Shown here piece after piece: positions 49,109 through 58,442 of a DNA stretch of 64,000 bases. The notes beneath the pieces are model-generated. The model did not search any database and was not told the DNA's origin. It worked only from the letters and a program-made list of their open reading frames with translations. Positions within the stretch are counted from its first letter, which is position 1, and every line of letters starts with the position of its first letter. Source of the DNA: Streptomyces longhuiensis. Its GTDB lineage: Bacteria > Actinomycetota > Actinomycetes > Streptomycetales > Streptomycetaceae. A program made the position numbers and the translations under genes. The stretch spans positions 8,324,001 through 8,388,000 of the forward strand of contig NZ_CP085173.1 of assembly GCF_020616555.1 (NCBI RefSeq), read 5' to 3'.

Positions 49109-49776
49109 AGACCCTCACCGACGCCTGGGACTGGCTCGCCGACGCCTCACACTGGTCCGGCGACGACGGCATCTGGCACCGGCTCGCCCAGCACCTCGTC
49201 CTCACCGTCGTCTGTCTGGTCATCAGCTGCCTGATCGCCCTGCCCGTCGCGCTCGTCCTCGGCCACCTCGGCAAGGGCGGCGCGCTCGCCGTGAACATCT
49301 CCAACGTCGGCCGCGCCGTCCCCACCTTCGCGGTCCTCGTGCTGCTCCTGCTCACCCCGCTCGGAAAGCTCGGCGAGGGACCCACGGTCGTCGCCCTGGT
49401 CCTCTTCGCGGTCCCGCCGCTGCTCACGAACGCCTACGTCGGGATGCGCGGAGTCGACCGCGACATCGTCCAGGCCGCTCGCGGCATGGGGATGACGGGA
49501 CGGCAGATGCTGTTCCAGGTCGAGGTGCCCCTCGCCCTGCCGATGATCATGAACGGGGTGCGGATCGCCGCGGTGCAGCTCGTCGCCACCGCGACGATCG
49601 CGGCCCTCGCGGGCGGCGGCGGCCTCGGCCGGATCATCACCGCCGGATTCAACCTGGCGAGCACCCCGCAGGTCGTCGCGGGCGCCGTCCTCGTCGCTGT
49701 CTTCGCGCTGCTCGTCGAGGGCGCCTTCGAGCTCGCCGAACGGTTCGCGCCCGCCCTGGCCCGGGGGAGGGCCTGA
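49105..49776 (+). CDS. Osmoprotectant ABC transporter permease (OpuCD type), second
   Basis: A 223-residue permease with the coupling loop VDRDIVQAARGMGMTGRQML and EVPLALPMIMNGVRIAAVQL, homologous to the gene before it. The two would form a heterodimeric channel for glycine betaine, choline or carnitine. The GTG overlaps the previous stop by 4 bases and its own stop shares a base with the ATG of the binding-protein gene (TGATG). Confidence 0.9.
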   Translation: MKTLTDAWDWLADASHWSGDDGIWHRLAQHLVLTVVCLVISCLIALPVALVLGHLGKGGALAVNISNVGRAVPTFAVLVLLLLTPLGKLGEGPTVVALVLFAVPPLLTNAYVGMRGVDRDIVQAARGMGMTGRQMLFQVEVPLALPMIMNGVRIAAVQLVATATIAALAGGGGLGRIITAGFNLASTPQVVAGAVLVAVFALLVEGAFELAERFAPALARGRA

Positions 49777-50735
49777 TGGCGGCCTTACGGCGGCGGGCCG
49801 CAGTGGCAGCCGTGCTCCTGCCGCTCCTCCTGGTCGGCGCCTGCGGCGGCGGACCCTCGCTGGAGAACCAGGGCGCGGTCACCGCCCCGCCCGGCGACAG
49901 CAAGCACCTGATCATCGGCACGGCCGGCTTCACCGAGAGCGACCTGCTCGCCCAGATGTACGCCCTGCTCCTGAAGCAGGCCGGCTACAGCACCAAGATC
50001 CTTTCTGTCGCCAACCGCGAACTGTACGAACCCGCCCTGGAATCCGGCCAGATCGACGTCGTGCCCGAGTACGCGGCGACCTTCGCCGACTGGCTCAACG
50101 CCAAGACGAACGGCGCCAAGGCCCCGCCCGTCGGATCGCCCGACCTCGACGCCACCATGAAGGCCCTGCACGGCCTCGCCGCACCGCGCGGACTCGCCGT
50201 CCTCGCCCCCGGCAAGGCCGTCGACCAGAACGCCTTCGCCGTGACCACCGCCTACGCGAGGCAGCACCGCCTCAAGACTCTCAGCGACCTCGGCGCGTCC
50301 GGCCTGGAGGTACGCCTTGCCGCGGGCGACGAATGCGTCCAACGGCCGTACTGCGAGCCGGGCCTGAGGAAGACGTACGGGATCGACGTCACCGGCGTCG
50401 ACCCCAAGGGCGTCGGCACCACCCAGTCGAAGAAGGCGGTGCAGGACGGCAAGAGCCAGATGATGCTCACCACGACGACCGACGCGACCCTGTCCGACTT
50501 CGGCCTCGTGCTGCTCGCCGACGACAAGCGTCTGCAGAACGCCGACTACATCGTGCCGGTGGTCAACCGGGCGCGGGCGGGCAGCGAGCGCGTCGCCGAC
50601 GTCCTCGGCGCGCTGAACTCCGTACTGACCACCCAGGACCTGGCGTCCATGAACCAGCAGGTGGACAGCTGGCGCAGGCTCCCGGAGGACGTGGCGCGCT
50701 CGTACCTGGAGTCGAAGGGACTGCTCAAGAGGTGA
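49776..50735 (+). CDS. Osmoprotectant-binding lipoprotein (glycine betaine/choline type) with TTA codon
   Basis: A 319-residue substrate-binding protein of the OpuAC/QAT family: signal peptide with lipobox LVGAC (lipidated Cys at about residue 23), HLIIGTAGFTESDLLAQMYALL as the start of the fold, ELYEPALESGQIDVVPEYAAT and GVGTTQSKKAVQDG later. Codon 4 is TTA (49785-49787), the rare leucine codon read only by the bldA tRNA in Streptomyces. GGGGGAGG 6 bases before the ATG makes this start firm, so the TTA is inside the gene. Translation should therefore depend on bldA while the permeases would not. Confidence 0.9.
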   Translation: MAALRRRAAVAAVLLPLLLVGACGGGPSLENQGAVTAPPGDSKHLIIGTAGFTESDLLAQMYALLLKQAGYSTKILSVANRELYEPALESGQIDVVPEYAATFADWLNAKTNGAKAPPVGSPDLDATMKALHGLAAPRGLAVLAPGKAVDQNAFAVTTAYARQHRLKTLSDLGASGLEVRLAAGDECVQRPYCEPGLRKTYGIDVTGVDPKGVGTTQSKKAVQDGKSQMMLTTTTDATLSDFGLVLLADDKRLQNADYIVPVVNRARAGSERVADVLGALNSVLTTQDLASMNQQVDSWRRLPEDVARSYLESKGLLKR

Positions 50736-50759
50736 ACTTCTCCGAGGGGGACGGGTCGG

Positions 50760-51923
50760 TCACGCGTCGGCGACCGAGTCGAAACTCACCTCGTCCCGCG
50801 CCACGCCCTGGGCGTCCGCGTCCACCGAGCGGCGCAGCGCCTCGTGCAGCTTCGCCGGGGTCAGCACGCCGAGGAAGCGGGCGCCTTCGAGGACCGCGAC
50901 CCAGCCCGCGTCGTGCTGGAGCATCACGCCGAACGCCTGCTTGAGCGGGGCGCCGACGGGCACCCAGGCGTTCATGCGGTGGGCCAGGTCGCCGACCAGC
51001 CCCTCCTCGCCCGCGAGCGACAACTCGTCGATACCGACCCAGCCGTGCAGATCGCCGTCCGCGTCGAGGACGACGGCCCAGCGCGCGTCCTCGTCACGCA
51101 GCCGCGCGGCGGCCTGCCGGGCGGGCTCGCCGGTGCGGGCCACGGCGGGCTGGTCCAGGTCGTCCGGCTCGATCTCCGTCACGGAGAGCCGCTTCAGACC
51201 ACGGTCGGCGCCGACGAACTCGGCGACGTACGGGGTCGCGGGCGTGCCGAGCACCGCACCCGGAGTGTCGAACTGCTCGATGCGGCCCTGCCCGTACACC
51301 GCGATCCGGTCGCCCAGCCGGACGGCCTCCTCGATGTCGTGCGTGACCAGGAGAACCGTCTTGCGCACGGCGGCCTGCATCCGCAGGAACTCGTCCTGCA
51401 ACTGCTCGCGGACCACCGGGTCGACGGCGCCGAACGGCTCGTCCATCAGGAGCACCGGCGGGTCGGCGGCGAGCGCGCGGGCCACACCGACGCGCTGGCG
51501 CTGGCCGCCCGACAGCTGCTCCGGGTAGCGGGAGCCGTACTGCTTCGGGTCGAGCCCGACCAGGTCGAGCAGTTCGGCGGCCCGGGCACGCGCCTTGGAC
51601 TTCTTCCAGCCGATCAGCGCGGGCACGGTCGCCGTGTTGTCGAGGATCGTGCGGTGCGGGAAGAGGCCGACCTGCTGGATGACGTATCCGATGCGGCGGC
51701 GCAGCTGGACCGGGTCGACCTTCGAGATGTCCTCGCCGTCGACGAAGATCCGGCCGGACGTGGGCTCGATGAGGCGGTTGACCATCATCATCGTGGTGGT
51801 CTTCCCGCAGCCCGACGGGCCGACCAGGGTGACCAGTTCGCCCTCGCCGACCTCGAAGGACAGTTCGTCCACGGCCGTCGTGCCGTCCGCGTACCGCTTG
51901 GTGACTTGGTCGAACCGGATCAT
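50760..51923 (-). CDS. Osmoprotectant ABC transporter ATP-binding protein with CBS domains (OpuCA/ProV type)
   Basis: A 387-residue ATPase: Walker A GPSGCGKTT (35-43), Q-loop YVIQQVGLFPH, signature LSGGQRQR, Walker B VLLMDEPFGAVD, switch His in LLVTHDIEEA. Residues about 260-375 form two CBS-like modules (ARWAVVLDADGDLHGWVG; AGWVAVLEGARFLGVLT), which in OpuA-type ATPases sense ionic strength. Walker A and the QRQR motif place it in the glycine-betaine group. It is encoded convergently to its presumed permease genes, 25 bases from the end of the binding-protein gene, and downstream of lutC. Confidence 0.93.
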   Translation of the reverse strand: MIRFDQVTKRYADGTTAVDELSFEVGEGELVTLVGPSGCGKTTTMMMVNRLIEPTSGRIFVDGEDISKVDPVQLRRRIGYVIQQVGLFPHRTILDNTATVPALIGWKKSKARARAAELLDLVGLDPKQYGSRYPEQLSGGQRQRVGVARALAADPPVLLMDEPFGAVDPVVREQLQDEFLRMQAAVRKTVLLVTHDIEEAVRLGDRIAVYGQGRIEQFDTPGAVLGTPATPYVAEFVGADRGLKRLSVTEIEPDDLDQPAVARTGEPARQAAARLRDEDARWAVVLDADGDLHGWVGIDELSLAGEEGLVGDLAHRMNAWVPVGAPLKQAFGVMLQHDAGWVAVLEGARFLGVLTPAKLHEALRRSVDADAQGVARDEVSFDSVADA

Positions 51924-51945
51924 TCCCTCACGCTAACCGCGACGG

Positions 51946-52602
51946 TCACTCCCCGCTCACCAGCACGACCTCCAGGGTGCGCGGGCCGTGCACGCCCTCG
52001 ACCCGGTCGAGTTCGATGTCACTGGTGGCGGACGGACCGGAGATCCATGTCAGGGGCCGCCTCGGGTCGAGCCGCTCCAGGGCCTGCGGGACCGAGGAGA
52101 CGACCTGGTCCGGGACGCGGACGACGCAGATGTGGTGATCGGGGATCAGCGTGATGCGGCGGCGGCCCTGGTCGGGCGAGCCGTCCAGGACGATGGTGCC
52201 GGTCTCGGCGACGGCCACCGCGCAGCCGGTGACCACGCTCCCCACCGCGTCCAGGTCGTGCGTGGTGCTCACGGCACGGTCGTGCACCCGGGTGGGATCG
52301 GCGGCGGACATCCACTCGGGCGGCAGTCCCGGGGGCACGAGCACGTACCGCGGTCCCCGCGCGGCGAGCAGCCTCATGATCAGGTACGGGAGCTCCTCCT
52401 CGTCCTGGCAGCGGTGCACGATCGCCCGGTAGTCCGCCAGGTTCTCGGCGAGCAGGTCGACGGTCTCCTCGGTGGTCCGGGAGCCGTGCTCACGCCGGTA
52501 CCCCCGGTCCACGGCCGTCTCGTACGACGCCTGTGCGTCGCCCCGGGGCGCATCGCCGAGCGCGCGCCGGACCCGGCCCAGGATGATGTCCCTGCTGCTC
52601 AC
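51946..52602 (-). CDS. lutC: L-lactate oxidation complex subunit LutC
   Basis: A 218-residue LUD-domain protein: MSSRDIILGRVRRALGD is the typical N-terminus, AVAETGTIVLDG and ITLIPDHHICVV are core motifs, and GPSATSDIELDRVEGVHGPR is the signature at the end. With LutA and LutB it oxidises L-lactate to pyruvate. GTG at 52602 overlaps the lutB stop by 4 bases. Confidence 0.93.
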   Translation of the reverse strand: MSSRDIILGRVRRALGDAPRGDAQASYETAVDRGYRREHGSRTTEETVDLLAENLADYRAIVHRCQDEEELPYLIMRLLAARGPRYVLVPPGLPPEWMSAADPTRVHDRAVSTTHDLDAVGSVVTGCAVAVAETGTIVLDGSPDQGRRRITLIPDHHICVVRVPDQVVSSVPQALERLDPRRPLTWISGPSATSDIELDRVEGVHGPRTLEVVLVSGE

Positions 52603-54077
52603 TTGCCGCTCTCCTTCGTGCCGTGCGTGCGTTGCCACCAGTCGCGGAAGGATTCCGCCGGGACCTGCGGCAGATCCCGCGTCGCGCTCCAGGCCCGGCC
52701 GGGACCGGGGAGCGTACGGGGATGGAAGCGGCGCGTGCGCGAGGCCAGGCGCTGGCCCGCGCGCAGCGCTCCGGGGTGGACGAACGCCCAGCCGGCCGTG
52801 CGCATGGCCGCCCGCTCCGCCGCATGGCCCTTCGCCGGCTTCAGGACCACCTTGTTGCCCTGCCGGGTGGCCGGTCCGCCCTGCACGACCCGCTCCCGCA
52901 GGTGCACGAGGACTTCGGGGATGTCGATGGCGACGGGGCAGACTTCGTAGCAGGCGCCGCAGAGGCTGGAGGCGTAGGGCAGTGAGGCGTCGATCTCGCT
53001 GGCTGTGCCGCGGAGTTGGGGGCTGAGGATGGCGCCGATGGGGCCGGGATAGACGGAGCCGTAGGCGTGGCCGCCGGCCCGCTCGTAGACCGGGCAGACG
53101 TTGAGGCAGGCGGAGCAGCGGATGCAGCGCAGGGCCTGGCGGCCGACCTCGTCGGCGAGGGTGTCGGTGCGGCCGTTGTCGATCAGGACCAGGTGGAAGG
53201 CTTGGGGCCCGTCACTGTCACTGGTGCCGGTCCACATCGACGTGTACGGGTTCATGCGTTCGGCCGTCGAGGAGCGGGGGAGCGTCTGGAGGAAGACCTC
53301 GAGGTCGCGCCAGGTGGGGACGATCTTCTCGATGCCGACGACCGAGATCAGGGTCTCGGGCAGGGTGAGGCACATGCGGCCGTTGCCCTCGGACTCGACG
53401 ACGACCAGGGTGCCGGTCTCGGCGACCATGAAGTTCGCCCCGGAGATGCCGACCTTGGCACGCAGGAACTTCTCGCGCAGGTGCAGGCGTGCGGCCTCGG
53501 CCAGCTCCGCGGGGGTGTCCGTCAGGCCCTCGGGGGCCGGGCGGCCCCACGCGCCCATCTCCTTGGTGAAGATGTCGCGGATCTCGCCGCGGTTGCGGTG
53601 GATGGCCGGGACGAGGATGTGGGAGGGGCGGTCGTGACCGAGCTGGACGATGAGTTCGGCGAGGTCGGTCTCGTAGGCGTGGATGCCCTCGGCCTCCAGC
53701 GCCTCGTTGAGCCCGATCTCCTGGGTGGCCATCGACTTGACCTTGACCACTTCGGACTCGCCGGTCTCCTTGACCAGGCGCGTCACGATCCGGTTGGCCT
53801 CGTCCGCGTCTGCGGCCCAGTGGACGGTGCCGCCCGCCGCGGTGACGGCCTCCTCCAACTGCACGAGATAGGTGTCGAGATGGCGCAGGGTGTGGTCCTT
53901 GATCTGCTTGCCGGCCTCGCGCAGGAGCGCCCAGTCGTCCAGCTCCGCGACGGCCTTGGCCCGCTTGTCGCGGATGGTGTGCGTGGCATGTTTCAGGTTG
54001 GCGCGCAGGGTGGTGTTGCCGACGGCCTCGTGGGCGGCCTTAGGGAAGGCGGGCATGCCGACGAACGTGCCGCTCAT
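52599..54077 (-). CDS. lutB: L-lactate oxidation iron-sulfur subunit LutB
   Basis: A 492-residue protein with an N-terminal LUD domain (residues 60-300, including GISGANFMVAETGTLVVVES in part and CLTLPETLISV) and two [4Fe-4S] motifs, CIRCSACLNVCPVY and CGACYEVCPVAI. It transfers electrons from lactate oxidation toward quinone. ATG at 54077 overlaps the lutA stop (ATGA). Length and domain order are normal for LutB. Confidence 0.95.
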   Translation of the reverse strand: MSGTFVGMPAFPKAAHEAVGNTTLRANLKHATHTIRDKRAKAVAELDDWALLREAGKQIKDHTLRHLDTYLVQLEEAVTAAGGTVHWAADADEANRIVTRLVKETGESEVVKVKSMATQEIGLNEALEAEGIHAYETDLAELIVQLGHDRPSHILVPAIHRNRGEIRDIFTKEMGAWGRPAPEGLTDTPAELAEAARLHLREKFLRAKVGISGANFMVAETGTLVVVESEGNGRMCLTLPETLISVVGIEKIVPTWRDLEVFLQTLPRSSTAERMNPYTSMWTGTSDSDGPQAFHLVLIDNGRTDTLADEVGRQALRCIRCSACLNVCPVYERAGGHAYGSVYPGPIGAILSPQLRGTASEIDASLPYASSLCGACYEVCPVAIDIPEVLVHLRERVVQGGPATRQGNKVVLKPAKGHAAERAAMRTAGWAFVHPGALRAGQRLASRTRRFHPRTLPGPGRAWSATRDLPQVPAESFRDWWQRTHGTKESGK

Positions 54078-54829
54078 GACAGGGGCTCCTCTTGCGTGCT
54101 CGCCAGGATCTCCGCGATGTGGACGGGGCGCATCGCCGTGTGCAGGCGGGACATCGTGCCGCCGAGGTGCATCAGGCAGGAGTTGTCCGCCGCGCACAGG
54201 ACGTCGGCGCCGGTCGAGCCGGCGTTGCGGACCTTGTCCTCGGCCATGGCCGCCGAGACATCGGAGTTCTTGACGGCGAAGGTGCCGCCGAACCCGCAGC
54301 ACTCCGCAGCGCCCGGCAGCTCCTTGAGGTCAAGTCCCTTGACCGCCTTGAGCAGTTGGTAGGGCCTGTCGCCGAGCCCGAGGGAGCGCAGGCCGTGGCA
54401 CGTCGGGTGGTACGTGACGGTGTGCGGGTAGTACGCGCCCACGTCCGTCACACCGAGCACGTCCACGAGGAACTCGGTGAGCTCGTACGTCTTCGGCACG
54501 ACCGGCGCGAGAGTGGCCGCGAGCCCGTCGCCGCGGCCCTCCGCGCGGGCGCGCTCACCCATGCGCGGGTACAGCTCGCGCACCATCGCCCCACACGACC
54601 CCGACGGCGTCACGATCGCGTCGTACTCACCGAATACATCGGAGAACTTCCGGGCGAGCGGCTCCGCCTCATGGCGATAGCCGGTGTTGTAGTGCGCCTG
54701 CCCGCAACAGGTCTGCCCCATCGGGAAGTCGATGTCGACACCCAGTCTGGTCAGCAGTTTCACCACCGCACGGCCGGTGTCCGGATAGAGCGTGTCGTTG
54801 ACACACGTCAGGAACAGTGCGACACGCAT
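54074..54829 (-). CDS. lutA: L-lactate oxidation subunit LutA (CCG-domain protein)
   Basis: A 251-residue protein with two cysteine-rich CCG domains: GQTCCGQAHYNTGY and later AAECCGFGGTFAVKN, plus TPSGSCGAM and YHPTCHG that complete the sites. This heterodisulfide-reductase-like subunit belongs to the lactate oxidation complex. It starts 74 bases after the rhaB stop on the same strand, so the lut genes probably continue the rhamnose transcript. Confidence 0.94.
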   Translation of the reverse strand: MRVALFLTCVNDTLYPDTGRAVVKLLTRLGVDIDFPMGQTCCGQAHYNTGYRHEAEPLARKFSDVFGEYDAIVTPSGSCGAMVRELYPRMGERARAEGRGDGLAATLAPVVPKTYELTEFLVDVLGVTDVGAYYPHTVTYHPTCHGLRSLGLGDRPYQLLKAVKGLDLKELPGAAECCGFGGTFAVKNSDVSAAMAEDKVRNAGSTGADVLCAADNSCLMHLGGTMSRLHTAMRPVHIAEILASTQEEPLS

Positions 54830-54903
54830 CGCGGCCCCTTCGTATCGATCATCGGATGGGTGCAGGGTACGCGGCAGGCGGCCCGGAGGGGAGACACCTG
54901 GCG

Positions 54904-56394
54904 TCACCGTTCGGCGAGGCGCCGCTCGGCGGCCCGCCACGCGGTGTGGTTCCCCCGCGGCTCGTACCGGGTCAGGGGCTGGGTGCGGGCGAGGAGTTCG
55001 CGTATCGCCGCCCGGTCGCCGACGAGGCCGTGGGCGCGCGCCTGCACGAGTACGTTGCCCAGGGCCGCCGCCTCGGCGGGGCCCGCCACGACCGGGAGAC
55101 CGCAGGCGTCGGCGGTCAACTGGCACAGCAGCGCGTTACGGGCGCCGCCGCCCACGATGTGCACGACGTCGACCGGGTGGTCGGCCAGACGCGCCGCTTC
55201 GGCGATCGCCCGCCGGTGCGCGAGCGCCAGGGAGTCGAGGATGCACCGGGTCGTCTCGGCCCGGGTGCGGGGCACGGGCTGGCCCGTGCCCCGGCAGGCC
55301 TCCGCGATGCGCTCGGGCATCCGGCCCGGGGAGAGGAACGCGGCGTCACCCGCGTCCACCACCGACCTCAGCGGCGCGACGTCCCCCGCCTCCCTCAGCA
55401 GCGCCTCCAGTTCGGGGTCCCCCCAGGCGCGCAGGCACTCCTGGAGCAGCCACAGGCCCATGATGTTGCGCAGAAAGCGGACCGTGCCGTCCAGACCCAG
55501 CTCGTTCGTGAAGTTCGCGGCGCGGCTCGCCTCGCTCAGGACGGGGGCGTCGAGTTCGAGACCGGCCAGCGACCAGGTGCCGGTGCAGATATAGGCGAAC
55601 CGCTCGCCCGGTGCGGCCGGGACGGCGGCCACCGCGGACGCCGTGTCGTGCGAGCCGACGGCCGTCACCGGGACCGGACCCGTCAGCCCCGTCTCCTCCA
55701 GTACCTCCGGCAGCAACTGCCCCGCCGGGTCCCCGGGCCTCCGCAGCGGCGGGAAGAGCCCGAGATCGACCCCCAGGCGCTCGGCGACCGAGGACGCCCA
55801 GTCACCGGTGCGTGGGTCGATGAGCTGGGTGGTCGAGGCATTGGTCACCTCCGTGCCCTGCTCCCCGGTCAGCCAGTACGAGATCAGATCGGGAATCAGC
55901 AGCAGGCGGCGCGCAGCGGCCAGTTGAGCCGATCCCTGTGCCGCCACCAGCTGGTAGAGGGTGTTGAACGGCGCGTACTGCAGGCCCGTCGCCGCGTACA
56001 GCTCCGCCGCCGGCACGCTCGCCCACACCTTCTCCGCCACGCCCTCGGTACGACCGTCGCGGTAGTGCACGGGGTGGCCGAGCAGCGCGCCGTCCGCGTC
56101 GAGGAGGCCGTAGTCCACGGCCCAGCTGTCGATGCCGACGGACGCGATCCGCCCGCCCGCCGTGGCGCCGGCGGCGCGCAGCCCGTCCAGCACGCCCGCG
56201 TACAGGCCGAGCACGTCCCAGCGCAGCCCCTCAGGGAGGTGCACCGGACGGTTGGGGAAACGGTGGGCCTCCGCCAGGGCGAGGGTGCCGGGGCCGACCC
56301 GGCCGACCATGACGCGCCCGCTGGAGGCACCCAGGTCGACCGCGGCGAACACGCCCGTCCGGGCGGCAACCGGAGTCGCCATGGCCCCGCTCAT
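54904..56394 (-). CDS. rhaB: L-rhamnulokinase
   Basis: A 496-residue FGGY-family kinase: AVDLGASSGRVMVGRV at the ATP site, SVGIDSWAVDYGLLD for sugar binding and DVVHIVGGGARNALLCQLTAD near the C-terminus. The DLGASSGR start and WAVDYGLLD strongly suggest rhamnulokinase, confirmed by rhaD and rhaI upstream. It phosphorylates L-rhamnulose. ATG at 56394 overlaps the rhaD stop by 4 bases. Confidence 0.94.
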   Translation of the reverse strand: MSGAMATPVAARTGVFAAVDLGASSGRVMVGRVGPGTLALAEAHRFPNRPVHLPEGLRWDVLGLYAGVLDGLRAAGATAGGRIASVGIDSWAVDYGLLDADGALLGHPVHYRDGRTEGVAEKVWASVPAAELYAATGLQYAPFNTLYQLVAAQGSAQLAAARRLLLIPDLISYWLTGEQGTEVTNASTTQLIDPRTGDWASSVAERLGVDLGLFPPLRRPGDPAGQLLPEVLEETGLTGPVPVTAVGSHDTASAVAAVPAAPGERFAYICTGTWSLAGLELDAPVLSEASRAANFTNELGLDGTVRFLRNIMGLWLLQECLRAWGDPELEALLREAGDVAPLRSVVDAGDAAFLSPGRMPERIAEACRGTGQPVPRTRAETTRCILDSLALAHRRAIAEAARLADHPVDVVHIVGGGARNALLCQLTADACGLPVVAGPAEAAALGNVLVQARAHGLVGDRAAIRELLARTQPLTRYEPRGNHTAWRAAERRLAER

Positions 56395-58442
56395 CGCAGG
56401 AAGGCCGCGGCGACGCCGGCGTCCACCGGAATGTGCAGCCCCGTCGTGTGCGTGAGGTCCCCGCCCGTCAGGGCGAACACCGCGTTGGCGACATGCTCGG
56501 GCAGTACCTCGCGCTTGAGGATGGTCCGCTGCGCGTAGAACTCGCCGAGCTTGTCCTCCTCGATCCCGTACGTCGCCGCGCGCTGCGCGCCCCAGCCGCC
56601 CGCGAAGATGCCGGAGCCGCGCACCACACCGTCCGGATTCACGCCGTTGACCCGGATGCCGTGCTCGCCCAGCTCGGCTGCCAGCAGCCGGACCTGATGT
56701 GCCTGGTCGGCCTTGGTCGCGGAGTACGCGATGTTGTTCGGGCCCGCGAACACCGCGTTCTTCGAGGCGATGTACACGAGGTCGCCGCCGAGCCCCTGCG
56801 CCCGCATGACGCGGGCGGCCTCGCGCGACACGAGGAAGGAGCCGCGCGCCATGATGTCGTGCTGGAGGTCCCAGTCCCGGGCCGTCGTCTCCAGGAGCGG
56901 CTTCGAGATGGAGATGCCCGCGTTGTTCACCACGAGGTCGACTCCGCCGAACGCCAGGGCCGCCGTCCCGAACGCCTCGACGATCTGCTCCTCCGACGTC
57001 ACGTCGACCGTGACGGCCACCGCCTTGTCGGGCCCGCCCAACTCCTCCGCCACGGCAGCCGCGTTGTCCCCGTTCAGATCCGCGACCACCACGCACGCGC
57101 CCTCGGCCACGAGCCTGCGGGCGATCGCCTTCCCGATGCCGCTGCCCGCGCCCGTCACGAGCGCGATCCGGGTGGCGAGCGGCTTGGGCTCAGGCATCCG
57201 CCGGAGCTTGGCCTCCTCCAGGGACCAGTACTCGATGCGGAACTTCTCCGACTCCTCGATCGGCGCGTAGGCCGACACGGCCTCGGCGCCCCGCATCACA
57301 TTGATCGCGTTGACATAGAACTCGCCCGCGACGCGCGCCGTCTGCTTGTCCTTGCCGAAGCTGAACATGCCGACCCCGGGGACGAGCACGATCGCCGGAT
57401 CGGCGCCCCGCATCGCCGGCGAGTCAGGGCCCGCGTGCCGCGCGTAGTAGGCCGCGTACTCCTCGCGGTACTCGGCGTGCAGCTGCCGCAGGCGCGCGAC
57501 CGCCTCGTCCAGGGGAGCCGTCGGCGGCAGGTCGAGGACCAGGGGCCTGACCTTCGTGCGGAGGAAGTGGTCGGGGCAGGACGTGCCGAGTGCCGCGAGG
57601 CGCGGGTGCTCGGTGCGCGACAGGAAGTCGAGCACGACGTCCGAGTCGTCGAAGTGGCCCACCTGGGGCCGGTCCTGGGAGGCGAGCGCCCTGATGAACG
57701 GGGCGAGGGCGGCGGCCCGCTCCCGCCGGCCGGCCGGTCCGGCGCCGGTGTACCCCGCGAGCAGCGGGCCGAACGGCTCGGCCCTGCCCCGCTCGGCGAG
57801 GAACGCCTCCGCGGTAAGGATGATGTGCAGGGAGCGCCGCTCGCACTCCTGCGCCGTGTCGCCCCACGCCGTGATGCCGTGACCGCCGAGGACGCAGCCG
57901 ATCGCCCGCGGGTTGGCCTCCTTGACCGCCGCGATGTCCAGGCCGAGCTGGAATCCGGGCCTGCGCCACGGCACCCACACCACCGCGTCGCCGAAGCACT
58001 CGGCGGTCAGCTTCTCGCCGTCCGCGGCGCAGGCGAGCGCGATCCCGGAGTCGGGGTGCAGGTGGTCCACGTGCGCCGCGTCGACCAGGCCGTGCATCGC
58101 GGTGTCGATGGATGGCGCGGCGCCGCCCCTGCCGTGCAGGCAGTAGTCGAACGCGGCGACCATCTCGTCCTCGCGCTCCACCCCCGGATACACGCCCTCC
58201 AGGGCGCGCAGCCGGTCCAGGCGCAGGGCCGCGAGCCCGTCGGCCGTGAGCGTCCCCAGGTCGCCGCCCGAGCCCTTGACCCACATCAGCTCGACGTCAC
58301 CACCCGTCACCGGGTCGGTAGAGGTGCCCTTCGCCGAGGTGTTGCCCCCCGCGTAGTTCGTGTTGCGCGGATCCGCGCCCAACCGGTGTGAACGGGCCAG
58401 GAGTTCGCTCACGCACGCGTGCTGCTCCGTCATGTCGCTCAT
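56391..58442 (-). CDS. rhaD: Bifunctional rhamnulose-1-phosphate aldolase/lactaldehyde dehydrogenase
   Basis: A 683-residue fusion. Residues 1-400 are a class II aldolase (zinc His residues in VDHLHPDSGIALAC, with LGGHGITAWGDT) that splits rhamnulose-1-phosphate into DHAP and L-lactaldehyde. Residues 425-683 are a short-chain dehydrogenase (ALVTGAGSGIGKAIARRL, VNNAGISISKP, IASKNAVFAGPNNIAYSATK with the Ser/Tyr/Lys set) that should oxidise lactaldehyde to L-lactate. This RhaE-W type fusion is known from bacilli and actinobacteria. Product L-lactate suits the lutABC genes downstream. ATG 58442 overlaps the rhaI stop. Confidence 0.94.
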   Translation of the reverse strand: MSDMTEQHACVSELLARSHRLGADPRNTNYAGGNTSAKGTSTDPVTGGDVELMWVKGSGGDLGTLTADGLAALRLDRLRALEGVYPGVEREDEMVAAFDYCLHGRGGAAPSIDTAMHGLVDAAHVDHLHPDSGIALACAADGEKLTAECFGDAVVWVPWRRPGFQLGLDIAAVKEANPRAIGCVLGGHGITAWGDTAQECERRSLHIILTAEAFLAERGRAEPFGPLLAGYTGAGPAGRRERAAALAPFIRALASQDRPQVGHFDDSDVVLDFLSRTEHPRLAALGTSCPDHFLRTKVRPLVLDLPPTAPLDEAVARLRQLHAEYREEYAAYYARHAGPDSPAMRGADPAIVLVPGVGMFSFGKDKQTARVAGEFYVNAINVMRGAEAVSAYAPIEESEKFRIEYWSLEEAKLRRMPEPKPLATRIALVTGAGSGIGKAIARRLVAEGACVVVADLNGDNAAAVAEELGGPDKAVAVTVDVTSEEQIVEAFGTAALAFGGVDLVVNNAGISISKPLLETTARDWDLQHDIMARGSFLVSREAARVMRAQGLGGDLVYIASKNAVFAGPNNIAYSATKADQAHQVRLLAAELGEHGIRVNGVNPDGVVRGSGIFAGGWGAQRAATYGIEEDKLGEFYAQRTILKREVLPEHVANAVFALTGGDLTHTTGLHIPVDAGVAAAFLR

